The notes under the pieces were generated by a model. That model saw nothing but the letters and a program-made list of their open reading frames with translations, was not told the origin of the DNA and ran no database searches. From NCBI GenBank assembly GCA_943788615.1, contig CALSQY010000001.1, forward strand, positions 806,001 through 870,000: DNA of 64,000 nucleotides. Reading direction: 5' to 3'. Positions within the stretch are counted from its first letter, which is position 1. Every line of letters begins with the position of its first letter. Shown piece after piece: positions 54,946-63,730 of this stretch. The stretch is from UBA4465 sp002292365. GTDB lineage: Bacteria > Bacteroidota > Bacteroidia > Cytophagales > Cyclobacteriaceae. The position numbers and the translations under genes are program-made.

Positions 54946-55062
54946 ATGAAAGTAAGAGCATCAGTAAAAAAGCGAAGTGTCGATTGCAAAGTAATCCGAA
55001 GAAAAGGAAAGCTCTATGTGATCAATAAAAAGAACCCGAAGTTTAAACAAAGACAAGGTTAA
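54946..55062 (+). CDS. rpmJ: Ribosomal protein L36
   Basis: 38 residues: MKVRASVKKRSVDCKVIRRK then GKLYVINKKNPKFKQRQG. Only one Cys (C14) of the four usual zinc ligands remains, so this is a zinc-independent form, as in related Bacteroidota. It lies between infA (5 nt) and rpsM (1 nt), its usual place. Confidence 0.95.
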   Translation: MKVRASVKKRSVDCKVIRRKGKLYVINKKNPKFKQRQG

Positions 55063-55063
55063 T

Positions 55064-55441
55064 ATGGCCAGAATAGCAGGAGTAGATATTCCAGATGTAA
55101 AGAGAGGTGAGGTAGGACTCACATACATATTTGGGATCGGAATAAATAGAGCGAGAAAGATCTTATTGCAGGCCAGCGTCGATGTAAATACAAAGGTAAA
55201 AGACTGGAGCGATGAGGATCAAGTAAAGATCAGAGCTATTATTACTGAGACTATTAAGGTTGAAGGAGTGCTCAAGTCAGAAATACAGTTAAGTATAAAA
55301 AGGTTGATGGATATAGGCTGTTATAGGGGTCTAAGACATCGTAAGGGCTTACCTCTGAGAGGACAAAGAACTAAAAACAATGCGCGAACCAGAAAAGGAA
55401 AGCGTAAAACAGTAGCTAACAAAAAGAAAGCGGTCAAGTAA
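55064..55441 (+). CDS. rpsM: Ribosomal protein S13
   Basis: 125 residues. It begins MARIAGVDIPDVKRGEVGLT and ends with the GLPLRGQRTKNNARTRKGKR tail that reaches tRNAs in the A and P sites. It is first of the alpha-type group rpsM-rpsK-rpsD-rpoA-rplQ. Confidence 0.97.
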   Translation: MARIAGVDIPDVKRGEVGLTYIFGIGINRARKILLQASVDVNTKVKDWSDEDQVKIRAIITETIKVEGVLKSEIQLSIKRLMDIGCYRGLRHRKGLPLRGQRTKNNARTRKGKRKTVANKKKAVK

Positions 55442-55450
55442 AATAGCGTA

Positions 55451-55843
55451 ATGGCACAAAAAAGAAAAGATAAGGCAAAGAAAAGGGTAGTTGTTGTAGA
55501 AGCTGTCGGTGAGGCCCACATTCAGGCAACATTTAATAATATCATTATTTCCTTAACCAACACGCAAGGACAAGTGATCTCTTGGGCGTCTGCAGGGAAA
55601 ATGGGTTTCAGAGGATCAAAAAAGAATACGCCATACGCAGGCCAGGTGGCGGCAGCAGACTGTGCTCAGAAAGCCCATGAAATGGGTCTGAGGAAAGTGG
55701 AAGTCTTTGTCAAGGGGCCAGGAGCGGGTAGAGAATCTGCAATTAGGGCGATTCAAAATACCGGAATCGAAATTACTGCAATTAGAGATGTGACACCACT
55801 TCCTCATAATGGATGTAGGCCACCGAAAAGAAGAAGAGTTTAA
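55451..55843 (+). CDS. rpsK: Ribosomal protein S11
   Basis: 130 residues. A basic N-terminus (KRKDKAKKRVVVVEA) precedes the core with FNNIIISLTNTQGQVISWAS and the C-terminal HNGCRPPKRRRV. It forms part of the 30S platform. Confidence 0.97.
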   Translation: MAQKRKDKAKKRVVVVEAVGEAHIQATFNNIIISLTNTQGQVISWASAGKMGFRGSKKNTPYAGQVAAADCAQKAHEMGLRKVEVFVKGPGAGRESAIRAIQNTGIEITAIRDVTPLPHNGCRPPKRRRV

Positions 55844-55867
55844 TTAAGTCTAAAATACGAAGTAGAT

Positions 55868-56473
55868 ATGGCTAGATACAGAGGCCCTAAGTCCAAGATA
55901 GCAAGAAAATTTGGAGAACCCATTTTTGGTCCAAGTAAGGCATTGCAGAATAAAGCATACCCTCCGGGTCAACATGGAAAGGGTAGGAGAAAGAAGCTTT
56001 CGGAATTTGCAATACAGCTTGCTGAAAAGCAAAAGGCGAAATATACTTATGGCCTGCTCGAAAAGCAGTTTGCTAATGTCTTCAACAAAGCATCTCGCAA
56101 AAGTGGGATCACAGGTGAAATTTTACTCCAATTACTTGAGGCGAGATTAGATAACACTATTTACAGACTTGGTATTGCATCGACGCGACGAGCGGCTCGA
56201 CAATTAGTACTGCATAAACATATCATGGTGAACGGAGGTATTGTTAATATCCCTTCGTATACTTTGAGAAATAATGATATTGTATCAGTTCGAGAACGTT
56301 CTAAATCTTTAGAGTTAATTTCAAACAGTCTCGCATCGACAGCAACCAAGACGTTTTCATGGTTGGAATGGAATAGTACAGATTATTCAGGTAAATTTTT
56401 AAATCTTCCCGAGAGAGAAGAGATACCTGAAAATATTAAGGAGCAGCTTATTGTTGAGCTGTATTCAAAATAA
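55868..56473 (+). CDS. rpsD: Ribosomal protein S4
   Basis: 201 residues. It begins MARYRGPKSKIARKFGEPIF. The S4 RNA-binding domain is around 95-155 (RLDNTIYRLGIASTRRAARQ, HKHIMVNGGIVNIPSY). No N-terminal zinc cysteines are present. It nucleates 30S assembly. Confidence 0.97.
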   Translation: MARYRGPKSKIARKFGEPIFGPSKALQNKAYPPGQHGKGRRKKLSEFAIQLAEKQKAKYTYGLLEKQFANVFNKASRKSGITGEILLQLLEARLDNTIYRLGIASTRRAARQLVLHKHIMVNGGIVNIPSYTLRNNDIVSVRERSKSLELISNSLASTATKTFSWLEWNSTDYSGKFLNLPEREEIPENIKEQLIVELYSK

Positions 56474-56502
56474 TTGATTTACTAAAAGTTAAAAATAACG
56501 AT

Positions 56503-57492
56503 ATGTCGATTTTAGCATTTCAAATGCCCGATAAGGTAGTAATGGAGAAGGCTGATGATTTTCATGGTCTCTTTACATTTAAGCCCCTAGAAAAAGGTTA
56601 TGGAGTTACGGTAGGGAACGCACTTCGAAGAATTTTATTATCTTCCTTAGAGGGCTATGCAATCACTGAAATAAGAGTGCCTGGCGTACTTCATGAATTT
56701 TCAACCATTAAAGGGATGGTCGAAGACGTAAGTGAACTTATTTTAAATCTTAAAATGGTTCGCTTCAAAAAAATTGTGGGAGTTGAAGAAGATAAAATTA
56801 CAGTGAAAGTTTCGGGAAAGGAGAAATTGACTGGCGCTGATATTGGAATGTCCACTGCTTCATATGAAGTTTTGAATCCAGAGCATGTTGTATGTAAATT
56901 GGATAGCTCCACCAAATTTGAATTAGAACTGACTGTTGAAAAAGGGAGAGGCTATGTGCCTGCTGAGGAAAACAAGGGTGAGGAGCAAGATTTTGGCGCT
57001 ATTGCCATTGATGCTATCTTTACTCCCATAAAAAATGTCAAGTACAGTGTAGAAAATACGCGAGTTGAGCAAAAAACGGATTACGAACAACTTGTGCTGG
57101 ACATAGAAACTGATGGATCTATTCATCCAGAAAACGCATTGAAAGGTGCGGCTAACATCTTAATACAGCATTTCATGTTGTTCTCAGATCAAAGTATGAT
57201 TTTAGATACGGCTACTAAGGGAGAGCCTGAACAGGTAGATGAAGAATTGCTTCACATGCGCAAGTTGTTGAAAACATCTCTGAATGATCTTGATTTATCT
57301 GTGCGGGCATACAATTGTTTAAAAGCAGCTGAAGTCCGCTCACTTGGAGACTTAGTGAATCTTGAAATATCTGAAATGATGAAATTCAGAAACTTCGGAA
57401 AGAAGTCACTAGCAGAATTAGAGCAATTGGTTGTTGAAAAGGGTCTAACTTTTGGAATGGACTTGGCAAAATACAAACTAGAAGAAGAATGA
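56503..57492 (+). CDS. rpoA: DNA-directed RNA polymerase subunit alpha
   Basis: 329 residues. The N-terminal dimerisation domain has GYGVTVGNALRRILLSSLEG and the C-terminal domain (from about 250) SVRAYNCLKAAEVRSLGDLV and MMKFRNFGKKSLAELE, which binds UP elements and activators. It overlaps rplQ by 4 nt (ATGA). Confidence 0.98.
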   Translation: MSILAFQMPDKVVMEKADDFHGLFTFKPLEKGYGVTVGNALRRILLSSLEGYAITEIRVPGVLHEFSTIKGMVEDVSELILNLKMVRFKKIVGVEEDKITVKVSGKEKLTGADIGMSTASYEVLNPEHVVCKLDSSTKFELELTVEKGRGYVPAEENKGEEQDFGAIAIDAIFTPIKNVKYSVENTRVEQKTDYEQLVLDIETDGSIHPENALKGAANILIQHFMLFSDQSMILDTATKGEPEQVDEELLHMRKLLKTSLNDLDLSVRAYNCLKAAEVRSLGDLVNLEISEMMKFRNFGKKSLAELEQLVVEKGLTFGMDLAKYKLEEE

Positions 57493-58043
57493 GACACGGG
57501 AAAAAATTCAATCATTTAGGTAGAACAACGTCTCACCGAAAAGCGATGCTTTCGAATATGGCCTCATCGTTGATTAAATATAAAAGGATAAATACAACAG
57601 TAGCAAAAGCCAAGGCTTTGAGAAAGTACGTTGAACCTTTGATCACTAAGGCTAAAGAAAATTCAACAAATTCAAGAAGGGTAGTTTTTCAATATTTACA
57701 GGATAAAGAATCTATTAATGAACTTTTTGGAGCTGTTGCGGAAAAAGTAGCCAACAGACCCGGTGGATATACTAGAATTTTAAAGATGGGTAGTAGGTTA
57801 GGTGATAATGCCGAAATGTGCGTGATGGAACTGGTTGATTACAATGAATTATTGCTCCAAGAAGCAAAGCCAAAAGCGGCAAAGCGATCAAGAAGGAGTA
57901 AAACTAAGTCTTCATCATCTGAAACCGCAGTAGTTGAAGAAGCCGAGGTGGTGGCCTCTGAATCTGAGGTAAAAGATGAAACAATTGAGGTAGCTGACCC
58001 AAATAGGGAGGTCTCTGATGAAGAGGAGGATAAAAAAGATTAA
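57489..58043 (+). CDS. rplQ: Ribosomal protein L17 with long acidic C-terminal tail
   Basis: 184 residues. The core (to about 120) begins MRHGKKFNHLGRTTSHRKAM and is typical. It is followed by a basic stretch (KPKAAKRSRRSKTK) and a strongly acidic tail ending in SDEEEDKKD, about 60 residues in all beyond the core. The tail would reach out from the tunnel-exit side of the 50S. It is the last gene of the ribosomal run and is followed by a strong terminator. Confidence 0.96.
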   Translation: MRHGKKFNHLGRTTSHRKAMLSNMASSLIKYKRINTTVAKAKALRKYVEPLITKAKENSTNSRRVVFQYLQDKESINELFGAVAEKVANRPGGYTRILKMGSRLGDNAEMCVMELVDYNELLLQEAKPKAAKRSRRSKTKSSSSETAVVEEAEVVASESEVKDETIEVADPNREVSDEEEDKKD

Positions 58044-58060
58044 ATTTTTCAAAAATAGTT

Positions 58061-58092
58061 AAAGGATTGGGGTTTCTCAGTCCTTTTTTTTT
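58061..58092 (+). terminator. Intrinsic terminator of the ribosomal cluster
   Basis: AAAGGATTG (58061-58069) pairs with CAGTCCTTT (58079-58087), with one T-G pair, and the T-run continues to 58092. It is 17 nt after the rplQ stop. Confidence 0.9.
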
Positions 58093-58122
58093 GTGCTTAG
58101 GTCAGCATTTCTGTTATTTTTG
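58090..58122 (+). promoter_or_regulatory. Promoter of carA-eno
   Basis: TTTG at 58090-58093, a 21-bp spacer and TATTTTTG at 58115-58122 match the consensus. The -33 box is the end of the preceding terminator's T-run. The carA ATG is 35 nt downstream. Confidence 0.7.
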
Positions 58123-58157
58123 TGTCATTAGTTACTATTGAATTTTCTATTTGAATC

Positions 58158-59267
58158 ATGACGTCTATGAAAAGAGCAAAAGCCGTACTTTATTTAGCTG
58201 ATGGGACATTATTTGAAGGATTGTCTATTGGAAAAAAAGGGACTTCTGGGGGTGAGATTTGCTTTAATACAGGGATGACTGGATATCAAGAGATTTACAC
58301 GGATCCCTCATATTATGGTCAAATCGTGATCAATACCAATGCCCACATTGGGAATTATGGGGTGCACAAAGATGAAGATGAATCGGATGGGCCGAAAATA
58401 AAGGGTTTAGTAGTCAATGATTTTACTTATGACTACAGTCGCAGCTCTGCCTCTGATAGCTTGGATGATTACCTCAGTTCACATGATACGGTTGGTATTT
58501 CTGATTTAGATACTCGGATGCTGGTACGACACGTAAGGGATAAAGGGGCTATGAATGCTATCATCAGTACAGAAATTTTTGACATCGCGAAGCTTGAAGC
58601 TGAATTAAAAACAATTCCAGATATGAAATCCTTAGAATTATCAAGTGTCGTAACGACTCATGAGGCTTTTGAATTGGGAGTGGATAATTCAGGATTTAAA
58701 ATAAGTGTGCTAGATCTAGGGGTCAAAAGATCTATTCTAGATAACTTCTTAATCAGGGATTGTCATCTAAAAGTGTTTCCCGCGAAAACGAGTTTTGGAG
58801 AAATGAGGGCTTGGGATGCCGATGGCTATTTTATATCAAATGGTCCAGGAGATCCGGAAGTTATGGATTATGCTGTTGATACAATTAAGGAAATATTAGC
58901 TGCCAATATGCCGTTGTTTGGTATTTGTCTAGGAAATCAGCTGCTGGCAAGATCCGTGGGTGTAAGTACTTTTAAGATGCATCATGGGCATCGGGGACTT
59001 AACCAGCCGGTTAAAAATTTAATGACCGGAAAAAGTGAAATCACCTCCCAAAATCATGGTTTTTCTGTTGATTTTGAGTCTTTAAAAAATTCTACTTTAG
59101 CCGAATTAACGCATATTAATTTAAATGACGAATCTGTTGAGGGTTTGAGGTTGACCAATGGCAGGGCTTTTTCAGTACAGCATCATCCAGAGTCAACACC
59201 TGGTCCTCATGATTCCACCTATTTATTTGATAATTTCATACAATTAATAAAGAACAATAAAACATGA
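58158..59267 (+). CDS. carA: Carbamoyl-phosphate synthase small subunit
   Basis: 369 residues. It supplies ammonia from glutamine for carbamoyl phosphate, used for pyrimidine and arginine synthesis. The class I amidotransferase triad is C257 (FGICLGNQ), H343 and E345 (QHHPEST). The N-terminal domain begins AVLYLADGTLFEG. The large subunit gene carB is not in the window. It overlaps eno by 4 nt (ATGA). Confidence 0.97.
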   Translation: MTSMKRAKAVLYLADGTLFEGLSIGKKGTSGGEICFNTGMTGYQEIYTDPSYYGQIVINTNAHIGNYGVHKDEDESDGPKIKGLVVNDFTYDYSRSSASDSLDDYLSSHDTVGISDLDTRMLVRHVRDKGAMNAIISTEIFDIAKLEAELKTIPDMKSLELSSVVTTHEAFELGVDNSGFKISVLDLGVKRSILDNFLIRDCHLKVFPAKTSFGEMRAWDADGYFISNGPGDPEVMDYAVDTIKEILAANMPLFGICLGNQLLARSVGVSTFKMHHGHRGLNQPVKNLMTGKSEITSQNHGFSVDFESLKNSTLAELTHINLNDESVEGLRLTNGRAFSVQHHPESTPGPHDSTYLFDNFIQLIKNNKT

Positions 59268-60544
59268 GTATTATAGAAAGTGTATTTGCTAGACAAATAT
59301 TAGATTCCCGTGGTAATCCAACCGTAGAGGTGGATGTGATCACTGAAGGTGGTATCATGGGTCGTGCTGCCGTCCCTTCAGGGGCATCAACAGGTGAGCA
59401 TGAGGCACATGAGCTCAGAGATGGTGATAAAAGTAAATATTTTGGTAAAGGGGTTTTGAAAGCTGTTCAAAACGTAAATGAGTTGATTGCTCCAGAGATT
59501 CTCGGATATTCAGTCTTCGATCAGAAGATCATTGATCAAACGATGATTGATTTAGATGGGACCGTTAATAAAAGTAAGCTCGGTGCCAATGCAATATTAG
59601 GTGTTTCTTTGGCCATTGCTAAAGCGGCAGCCGATGAGTCTAGTCAGCCCTTATTCAGATATTTGGGAGGGGTCAATGCACACCTTTTACCCGTGCCTAT
59701 GATGAATATTATCAATGGAGGATCTCATTCAGATGCCCCTATTGCTTTTCAAGAATTTATGATTCGCCCCATTGGGGCTTCCTCTTTTAGTGAGGCTTTG
59801 AGAATGGGCGCTGAAATTTTCCATCATTTGAAAAGTATTTTAAAATCTAAAGGCTTAAGTACTGCCGTAGGGGACGAGGGTGGATTTGCGCCAAGTTTCG
59901 CGGGCGGTACTGAAGAAGCACTCGACAGCGTTCTTAAGGCCATTGAAGCGGCTGGATATAAAGCGGGTGAAGAAATTACCATAGCTATGGATTGCGCAGC
60001 CTCAGAATTTTATGAAGAGGGGAATTACAATTATGCCAAATTCGAAAGGGAAAATGGCAAAGTTAGAACCAGTGCGGAACAGGTGACCTATTTGACCTCT
60101 TTGATTGATAAATATCCCATCGATAGTATTGAAGATGGAATGGATGAAAATGATTGGGAAGGCTGGAAAATATTAACCAAAGCTATAGGTGATCGTTGCC
60201 AACTGGTTGGGGATGATCTTTTAGTGACCAACGTAGATTATTTAAAACGAGCCATTGATGAAAAATGTGCTAACTCTATTTTGATTAAAGTGAATCAAAT
60301 AGGGACCCTTTCCGAAACTTTTGCAGCCATTGAAATGGCACATAAGGCAGGATGGACAGCGATTGTTTCACATCGTTCCGGTGAAACGGAGGACAATACA
60401 ATTGCAGATATTGCCGTAGCATTGAATACAGGCCAAATCAAGACAGGATCTTTGTCTCGTTCGGACAGAATGGCGAAGTATAACCAACTTTTAAGGATTG
60501 AAGAGGAGCTAGATGATTCTGCAGTTTATCCAGCTAAAAAATAG
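59264..60544 (+). CDS. eno: Enolase
   Basis: 426 residues. It converts 2-phosphoglycerate to phosphoenolpyruvate in glycolysis. Conserved blocks: ARQILDSRGNPTVEVDV, GGSHSDAPIAFQEFMI, metal ligands in AMDCAASEF, SIEDGMDENDWEGW and LVGDDLLVTN, the catalytic Lys in ILIKVNQIGTLSE and SHRSGETEDN. It starts within the carA stop, so its translation is coupled to carA. Confidence 0.98.
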   Translation: MSIIESVFARQILDSRGNPTVEVDVITEGGIMGRAAVPSGASTGEHEAHELRDGDKSKYFGKGVLKAVQNVNELIAPEILGYSVFDQKIIDQTMIDLDGTVNKSKLGANAILGVSLAIAKAAADESSQPLFRYLGGVNAHLLPVPMMNIINGGSHSDAPIAFQEFMIRPIGASSFSEALRMGAEIFHHLKSILKSKGLSTAVGDEGGFAPSFAGGTEEALDSVLKAIEAAGYKAGEEITIAMDCAASEFYEEGNYNYAKFERENGKVRTSAEQVTYLTSLIDKYPIDSIEDGMDENDWEGWKILTKAIGDRCQLVGDDLLVTNVDYLKRAIDEKCANSILIKVNQIGTLSETFAAIEMAHKAGWTAIVSHRSGETEDNTIADIAVALNTGQIKTGSLSRSDRMAKYNQLLRIEEELDDSAVYPAKK

Positions 60545-60602
60545 GGACAATTTGATTAAGAAAAAAAACTAGGTACTGCCTGGCTTTTTTTATGTCCCTT
60601 TT
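60544..60602 (+). terminator. Nested-hairpin terminator after eno
   Basis: An outer stem GGGACA (60544-60549) / TGTCCC (60593-60598) encloses an inner hairpin CTAGG (60569-60573) / CCTGG (60579-60583) within A- and T-runs; TTTT follows the outer stem. It begins in the eno stop codon region (TAG). Confidence 0.6.
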
Positions 60603-60723
60603 GTAGTGTGATGATAGGTCACCCTTTATTTAAGACCTGATTCTATTGATTTTGTTTCAAGATCAACGAAATACACACTTCTCATCTTCATTCCCGAACA
60701 TTTTTTTTATCTTTAACTTGAAT

Positions 60724-61035
60724 ATGAAAAGTTTGATGAAGCAGACTCCCCCAATATTTAAAAACATGTATGTTTTAGGGACCGTATTTTTCATAGTTTG
60801 GTTAATGATATTTGATTCAAATGATATTTTGACCCAACTGTCCCTAAGAAAAAAAGAAGCAGAGTTACAACAAATGCAACGCTATTATCAAAAACAAATT
60901 GAGACCGTAAAGACTGATCGTGAAGCCTTATTTAGCAACCAAAATTTGTTGGAGCGAATTGCTAGAGAAAAGTATTTTATGAGGGCTGAAGGAGAAGATG
61001 TATATGTCATAGTTCCAGAATCAACAGATGAGTAG
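60724..61035 (+). CDS. FtsB/DivIC-family septum formation protein
   Basis: 103 residues from the ATG at 60724 (MKSLMKQTPPIFKN); the frame opens at 60646, but the earlier part lacks family resemblance. A short cytoplasmic start, one membrane helix (VLGTVFFIVWLMIF), then a coiled coil (SLRKKEAELQQMQRYYQKQI) and the family ending LERIAREKYFMRAEGEDVYV. It acts in the division complex with FtsL and FtsQ partners. A neighbour of eno in many bacteria. Confidence 0.88.
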   Translation: MKSLMKQTPPIFKNMYVLGTVFFIVWLMIFDSNDILTQLSLRKKEAELQQMQRYYQKQIETVKTDREALFSNQNLLERIAREKYFMRAEGEDVYVIVPESTDE

Positions 61036-61063
61036 GTAAAGTAAATACCGAGTTTATTATTTC

Positions 61064-61567
61064 ATGAAAATTTGGATCTGTATTTTAATGATGGCCCTGT
61101 CTCAGATCGTCTCAGCACAATCAGAGAATATTTTTGATAAAATGTATTTTGGCGGAGGCTTTGGTTTCGATTTTAATCAAAATCTCTTCTCATTTAGTTT
61201 AACACCTTATGCAGGTTATAAATTGACTGAGCGTTGGTCGGCAGGCTTAGGTATAAATTATCAATTTTGGCGTAATAAAATCTTGGATCTAAAAATAAAT
61301 AATTATGGAGGTAATATCTTTGCCAGATACAGTATTACCTCACAAATATTTGGGTCGGCTAAATTAGAATATTTATCCGTAGACTTTATCAATAAGCGAG
61401 AGGGTTTTTATAACATTCCGGTGGGATTGGGTTACGTAGTACCTATCTCTCAGTTTGCCTCTTTATATATGATTGGGCAGTATGACTTGCTGTACGACGT
61501 CACTGAGACGAATGGAGCCTATTCAAGTCCATGGATCTTAGAGGCAGGCTTTGGGTTTGGCTTTTAA
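61064..61567 (+). CDS. Putative outer-membrane beta-barrel protein
   Basis: 167 residues. The signal peptide (MKIWICILMMALSQIVSAQS) is followed by alternating hydrophobic and polar strands with aromatic ends (YFGGGFGFDFNQN, WSAGLGINYQFW, GFYNIPVGLGYVV, LEAGFGFGF), ending with Phe as in barrel proteins. The barrel would have about eight strands. Function unknown; the family may be porin-like. It overlaps the convergent oxidoreductase gene by 4 nt. Confidence 0.75.
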   Translation: MKIWICILMMALSQIVSAQSENIFDKMYFGGGFGFDFNQNLFSFSLTPYAGYKLTERWSAGLGINYQFWRNKILDLKINNYGGNIFARYSITSQIFGSAKLEYLSVDFINKREGFYNIPVGLGYVVPISQFASLYMIGQYDLLYDVTETNGAYSSPWILEAGFGFGF

Positions 61568-62637
61568 AATTTGACTTGATATTGCTCTGAGAGCGATTGT
61601 AAATCCTTCACTACAGTGTCCAGTAGTGGAATCCCTTCTTTTCTTCTCAACTGATCCATCCGTCGCTCAGGGTCTCCAGGAATAATGACTTTATTTGTTT
61701 CATTTATGGTTGTTGCATTTCTAAATCGTTTAATCCATATGTCCATGTGGGTTTTGAATTCGGAGGCAGGTCTGAAGGCATCAATTCTGAGCGCACCGAA
61801 AAAATGACCAATTCCTATTCCCACTGGATTGGGATCAGGATCTAAAAAGGAAACAAAGGGAGGTACCCAAGGCCCAAAATTTGCACCAGAAAGTACTGCA
61901 GATAAGATATCTACAATACTTCCCAATATGTATCCTTTGTGAGATCCATGTTCTCTATCTCCACCTAGGGGTAATAAGGCACCGCCCTCAACAATACCTT
62001 GAGCTGCTTGGGTGGGTTGACCCTCTTTATCTTGTAACCAACCCAATGGAGCAGATTCATTTTTTCTTTGAAGTATCTCAAGCTTACCATTGGCTGCTGT
62101 TGTAGTGGCCATGTCAGCGACAAATGGAGGCTCGTTTTCAGCCGGAACCGCAACTGCAATAGGATTGGTACCTAAGAGTCGTTCTTTGGAGTAGGTGGGC
62201 GCTACGAGAGGGCTCGCATTGGTCATCGAGATGCCTATACAATCTGCTTCCAATGCCATCATGGCATGATAGCCTGCAATACCATAGTGATTGGAATTTT
62301 TGACGGAAATCCAACCTGTTCCTACATTTTTGGCTTTTTCTATGGCCAACCGCATTGCATAAGGACCCGCAACAAGTCCAAGTCCAGCATCACCATCTAC
62401 TACGGCTGTACTGGGTGTCTCATGTACCACACTGATTTGTGGTTTAGAATTTATTCTATTCTTTTCATAAAGCCGAAGGTAGCCTACCAACCTGGCGACA
62501 CCGTGGGAGTCGACCCCTCTTAAATCAGCGCTTAATAAGACATTAGCTGCTTCAATGGCTTGTTCAATGGGGCACCCAATTTTCATGAATAAGTTTACAG
62601 CAAACTGATGAAGCCGATCAAAAGAATATTTAGTCAT
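61564..62637 (-). CDS. Ldh family (malate/lactate/ureidoglycolate) oxidoreductase
   Basis: 357 residues of the NAD(P)-dependent MDH2/YlbC-type fold, distinct from classical Rossmann lactate dehydrogenases. Family blocks: ADLRGVDSHGVARL (N-terminal, with the catalytic His), VKNSNHYGIAGYHA, GTNPIAVAVPA, FVADMATTTAANGKLE and GSHKGYILGSIVDI. Substrate cannot be decided from sequence; malate, lactate and related 2-hydroxy acids are possible. It overlaps the upstream Ppx/GppA gene by 8 nt and is probably translated with it. Confidence 0.9.
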   Translation of the reverse strand: MTKYSFDRLHQFAVNLFMKIGCPIEQAIEAANVLLSADLRGVDSHGVARLVGYLRLYEKNRINSKPQISVVHETPSTAVVDGDAGLGLVAGPYAMRLAIEKAKNVGTGWISVKNSNHYGIAGYHAMMALEADCIGISMTNASPLVAPTYSKERLLGTNPIAVAVPAENEPPFVADMATTTAANGKLEILQRKNESAPLGWLQDKEGQPTQAAQGIVEGGALLPLGGDREHGSHKGYILGSIVDILSAVLSGANFGPWVPPFVSFLDPDPNPVGIGIGHFFGALRIDAFRPASEFKTHMDIWIKRFRNATTINETNKVIIPGDPERRMDQLRRKEGIPLLDTVVKDLQSLSEQYQVKF

Positions 62638-63595
62638 ATTTTAATATTTTCGAGGTGGGTGTTATTTGATTTTTAAGGGAGGTAATGGTTTCGAGCAATA
62701 CCCCTTCTTTCAGCGCATAAGAGGAAATACGAGTAGTTTCCACTCTCGTTTTTTTGAGGATGAACTGAATAAGTATCGAGGCTACAACAATCATGTCTAC
62801 CCTTAGGTCAATCATTCCAGGAATCAATAAGCGTTCTAGTTTGTTTTTTGCGATGAGTTCATGGAAGATTTGGATCATACTATTTTGAGTAATGGGGAGT
62901 TCAGTTTCATGCTCTTGGATATATTTATTCATTTTCTTTTGATGTATTTCACTCAAAGTATCAAAGGTTCCCGATGATCCAATTAGCGTTTTCGGGCCGT
63001 AAAGCTCACAGGCCTCAAATAGAGGGTGAAGATTTATATCTAGATAGTTTTTGATAGCTGAAATTTCAGTAGAAGTAATGGGATCATTTCTATGAAATTT
63101 TTCCATCATCCTTTGGCCCCCTATTTCAAAGCTTTTCATCCAAAGGGGTTGAGTTCCCTTGGTAATAATGAACTCAATACTTCCCCCACCGATATCCATA
63201 ATCAAACATACATTGGCACCTAACTTTAGGGCTTTGCATACCCCATAGTGGATATATACGGCTTCTTTCATCCCTGAAATGACACGGGGTTCAATACCTA
63301 CTTCTTCTTTGATTCTCTGGATAAGAAATTGTTGATTTTTAGCATTTCTAACCGCACTGGTTGCGATTGCATGAATCTCATGAATATTGGCTGTATCGAT
63401 TTGTTTTTTGAAAGACTTCAACGCAGAGATGCAGCGTTCAATGGCTGCATCGTTGATGACTCCTTTATTAATGCCGTTGGCACCAATTTTCACAGCAACT
63501 TTTTCTTTATGAAAGATCTCAAAAGTTTCATTTTCTACCTTCACTAATAAGAGGTGAAAGGTATTGGTTCCCATATCGATAATAGCGATATTCAT
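62630..63595 (-). CDS. Ppx/GppA-family phosphatase
   Basis: 321 residues of the ASKHA fold. The phosphate loops are IDMGTNTFHLLLV (N-terminal) and LIMDIGGGSIEFII; GSSGTFDTLSEIH is the third. These enzymes hydrolyse inorganic polyphosphate or the 5' phosphate of pppGpp. This one is short, lacking the C-terminal domains of the enterobacterial forms. It begins a two-gene run with the Ldh-type gene; the functional link is unclear. Confidence 0.9.
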   Translation of the reverse strand: MNIAIIDMGTNTFHLLLVKVENETFEIFHKEKVAVKIGANGINKGVINDAAIERCISALKSFKKQIDTANIHEIHAIATSAVRNAKNQQFLIQRIKEEVGIEPRVISGMKEAVYIHYGVCKALKLGANVCLIMDIGGGSIEFIITKGTQPLWMKSFEIGGQRMMEKFHRNDPITSTEISAIKNYLDINLHPLFEACELYGPKTLIGSSGTFDTLSEIHQKKMNKYIQEHETELPITQNSMIQIFHELIAKNKLERLLIPGMIDLRVDMIVVASILIQFILKKTRVETTRISSYALKEGVLLETITSLKNQITPTSKILKYD

Positions 63596-63730
63596 AGGTT
63601 CAATGCTGGCCTCGCGAATTTAAACTTTTACGCAATAAAGACCTAATTCATTTATAAGAAAACCTAAGATCTTCTCGATATTTCAGCCTTTCATGAATTA
63701 ATTTCTGGCTTAGGTGCTTTTGTAGTTTAA

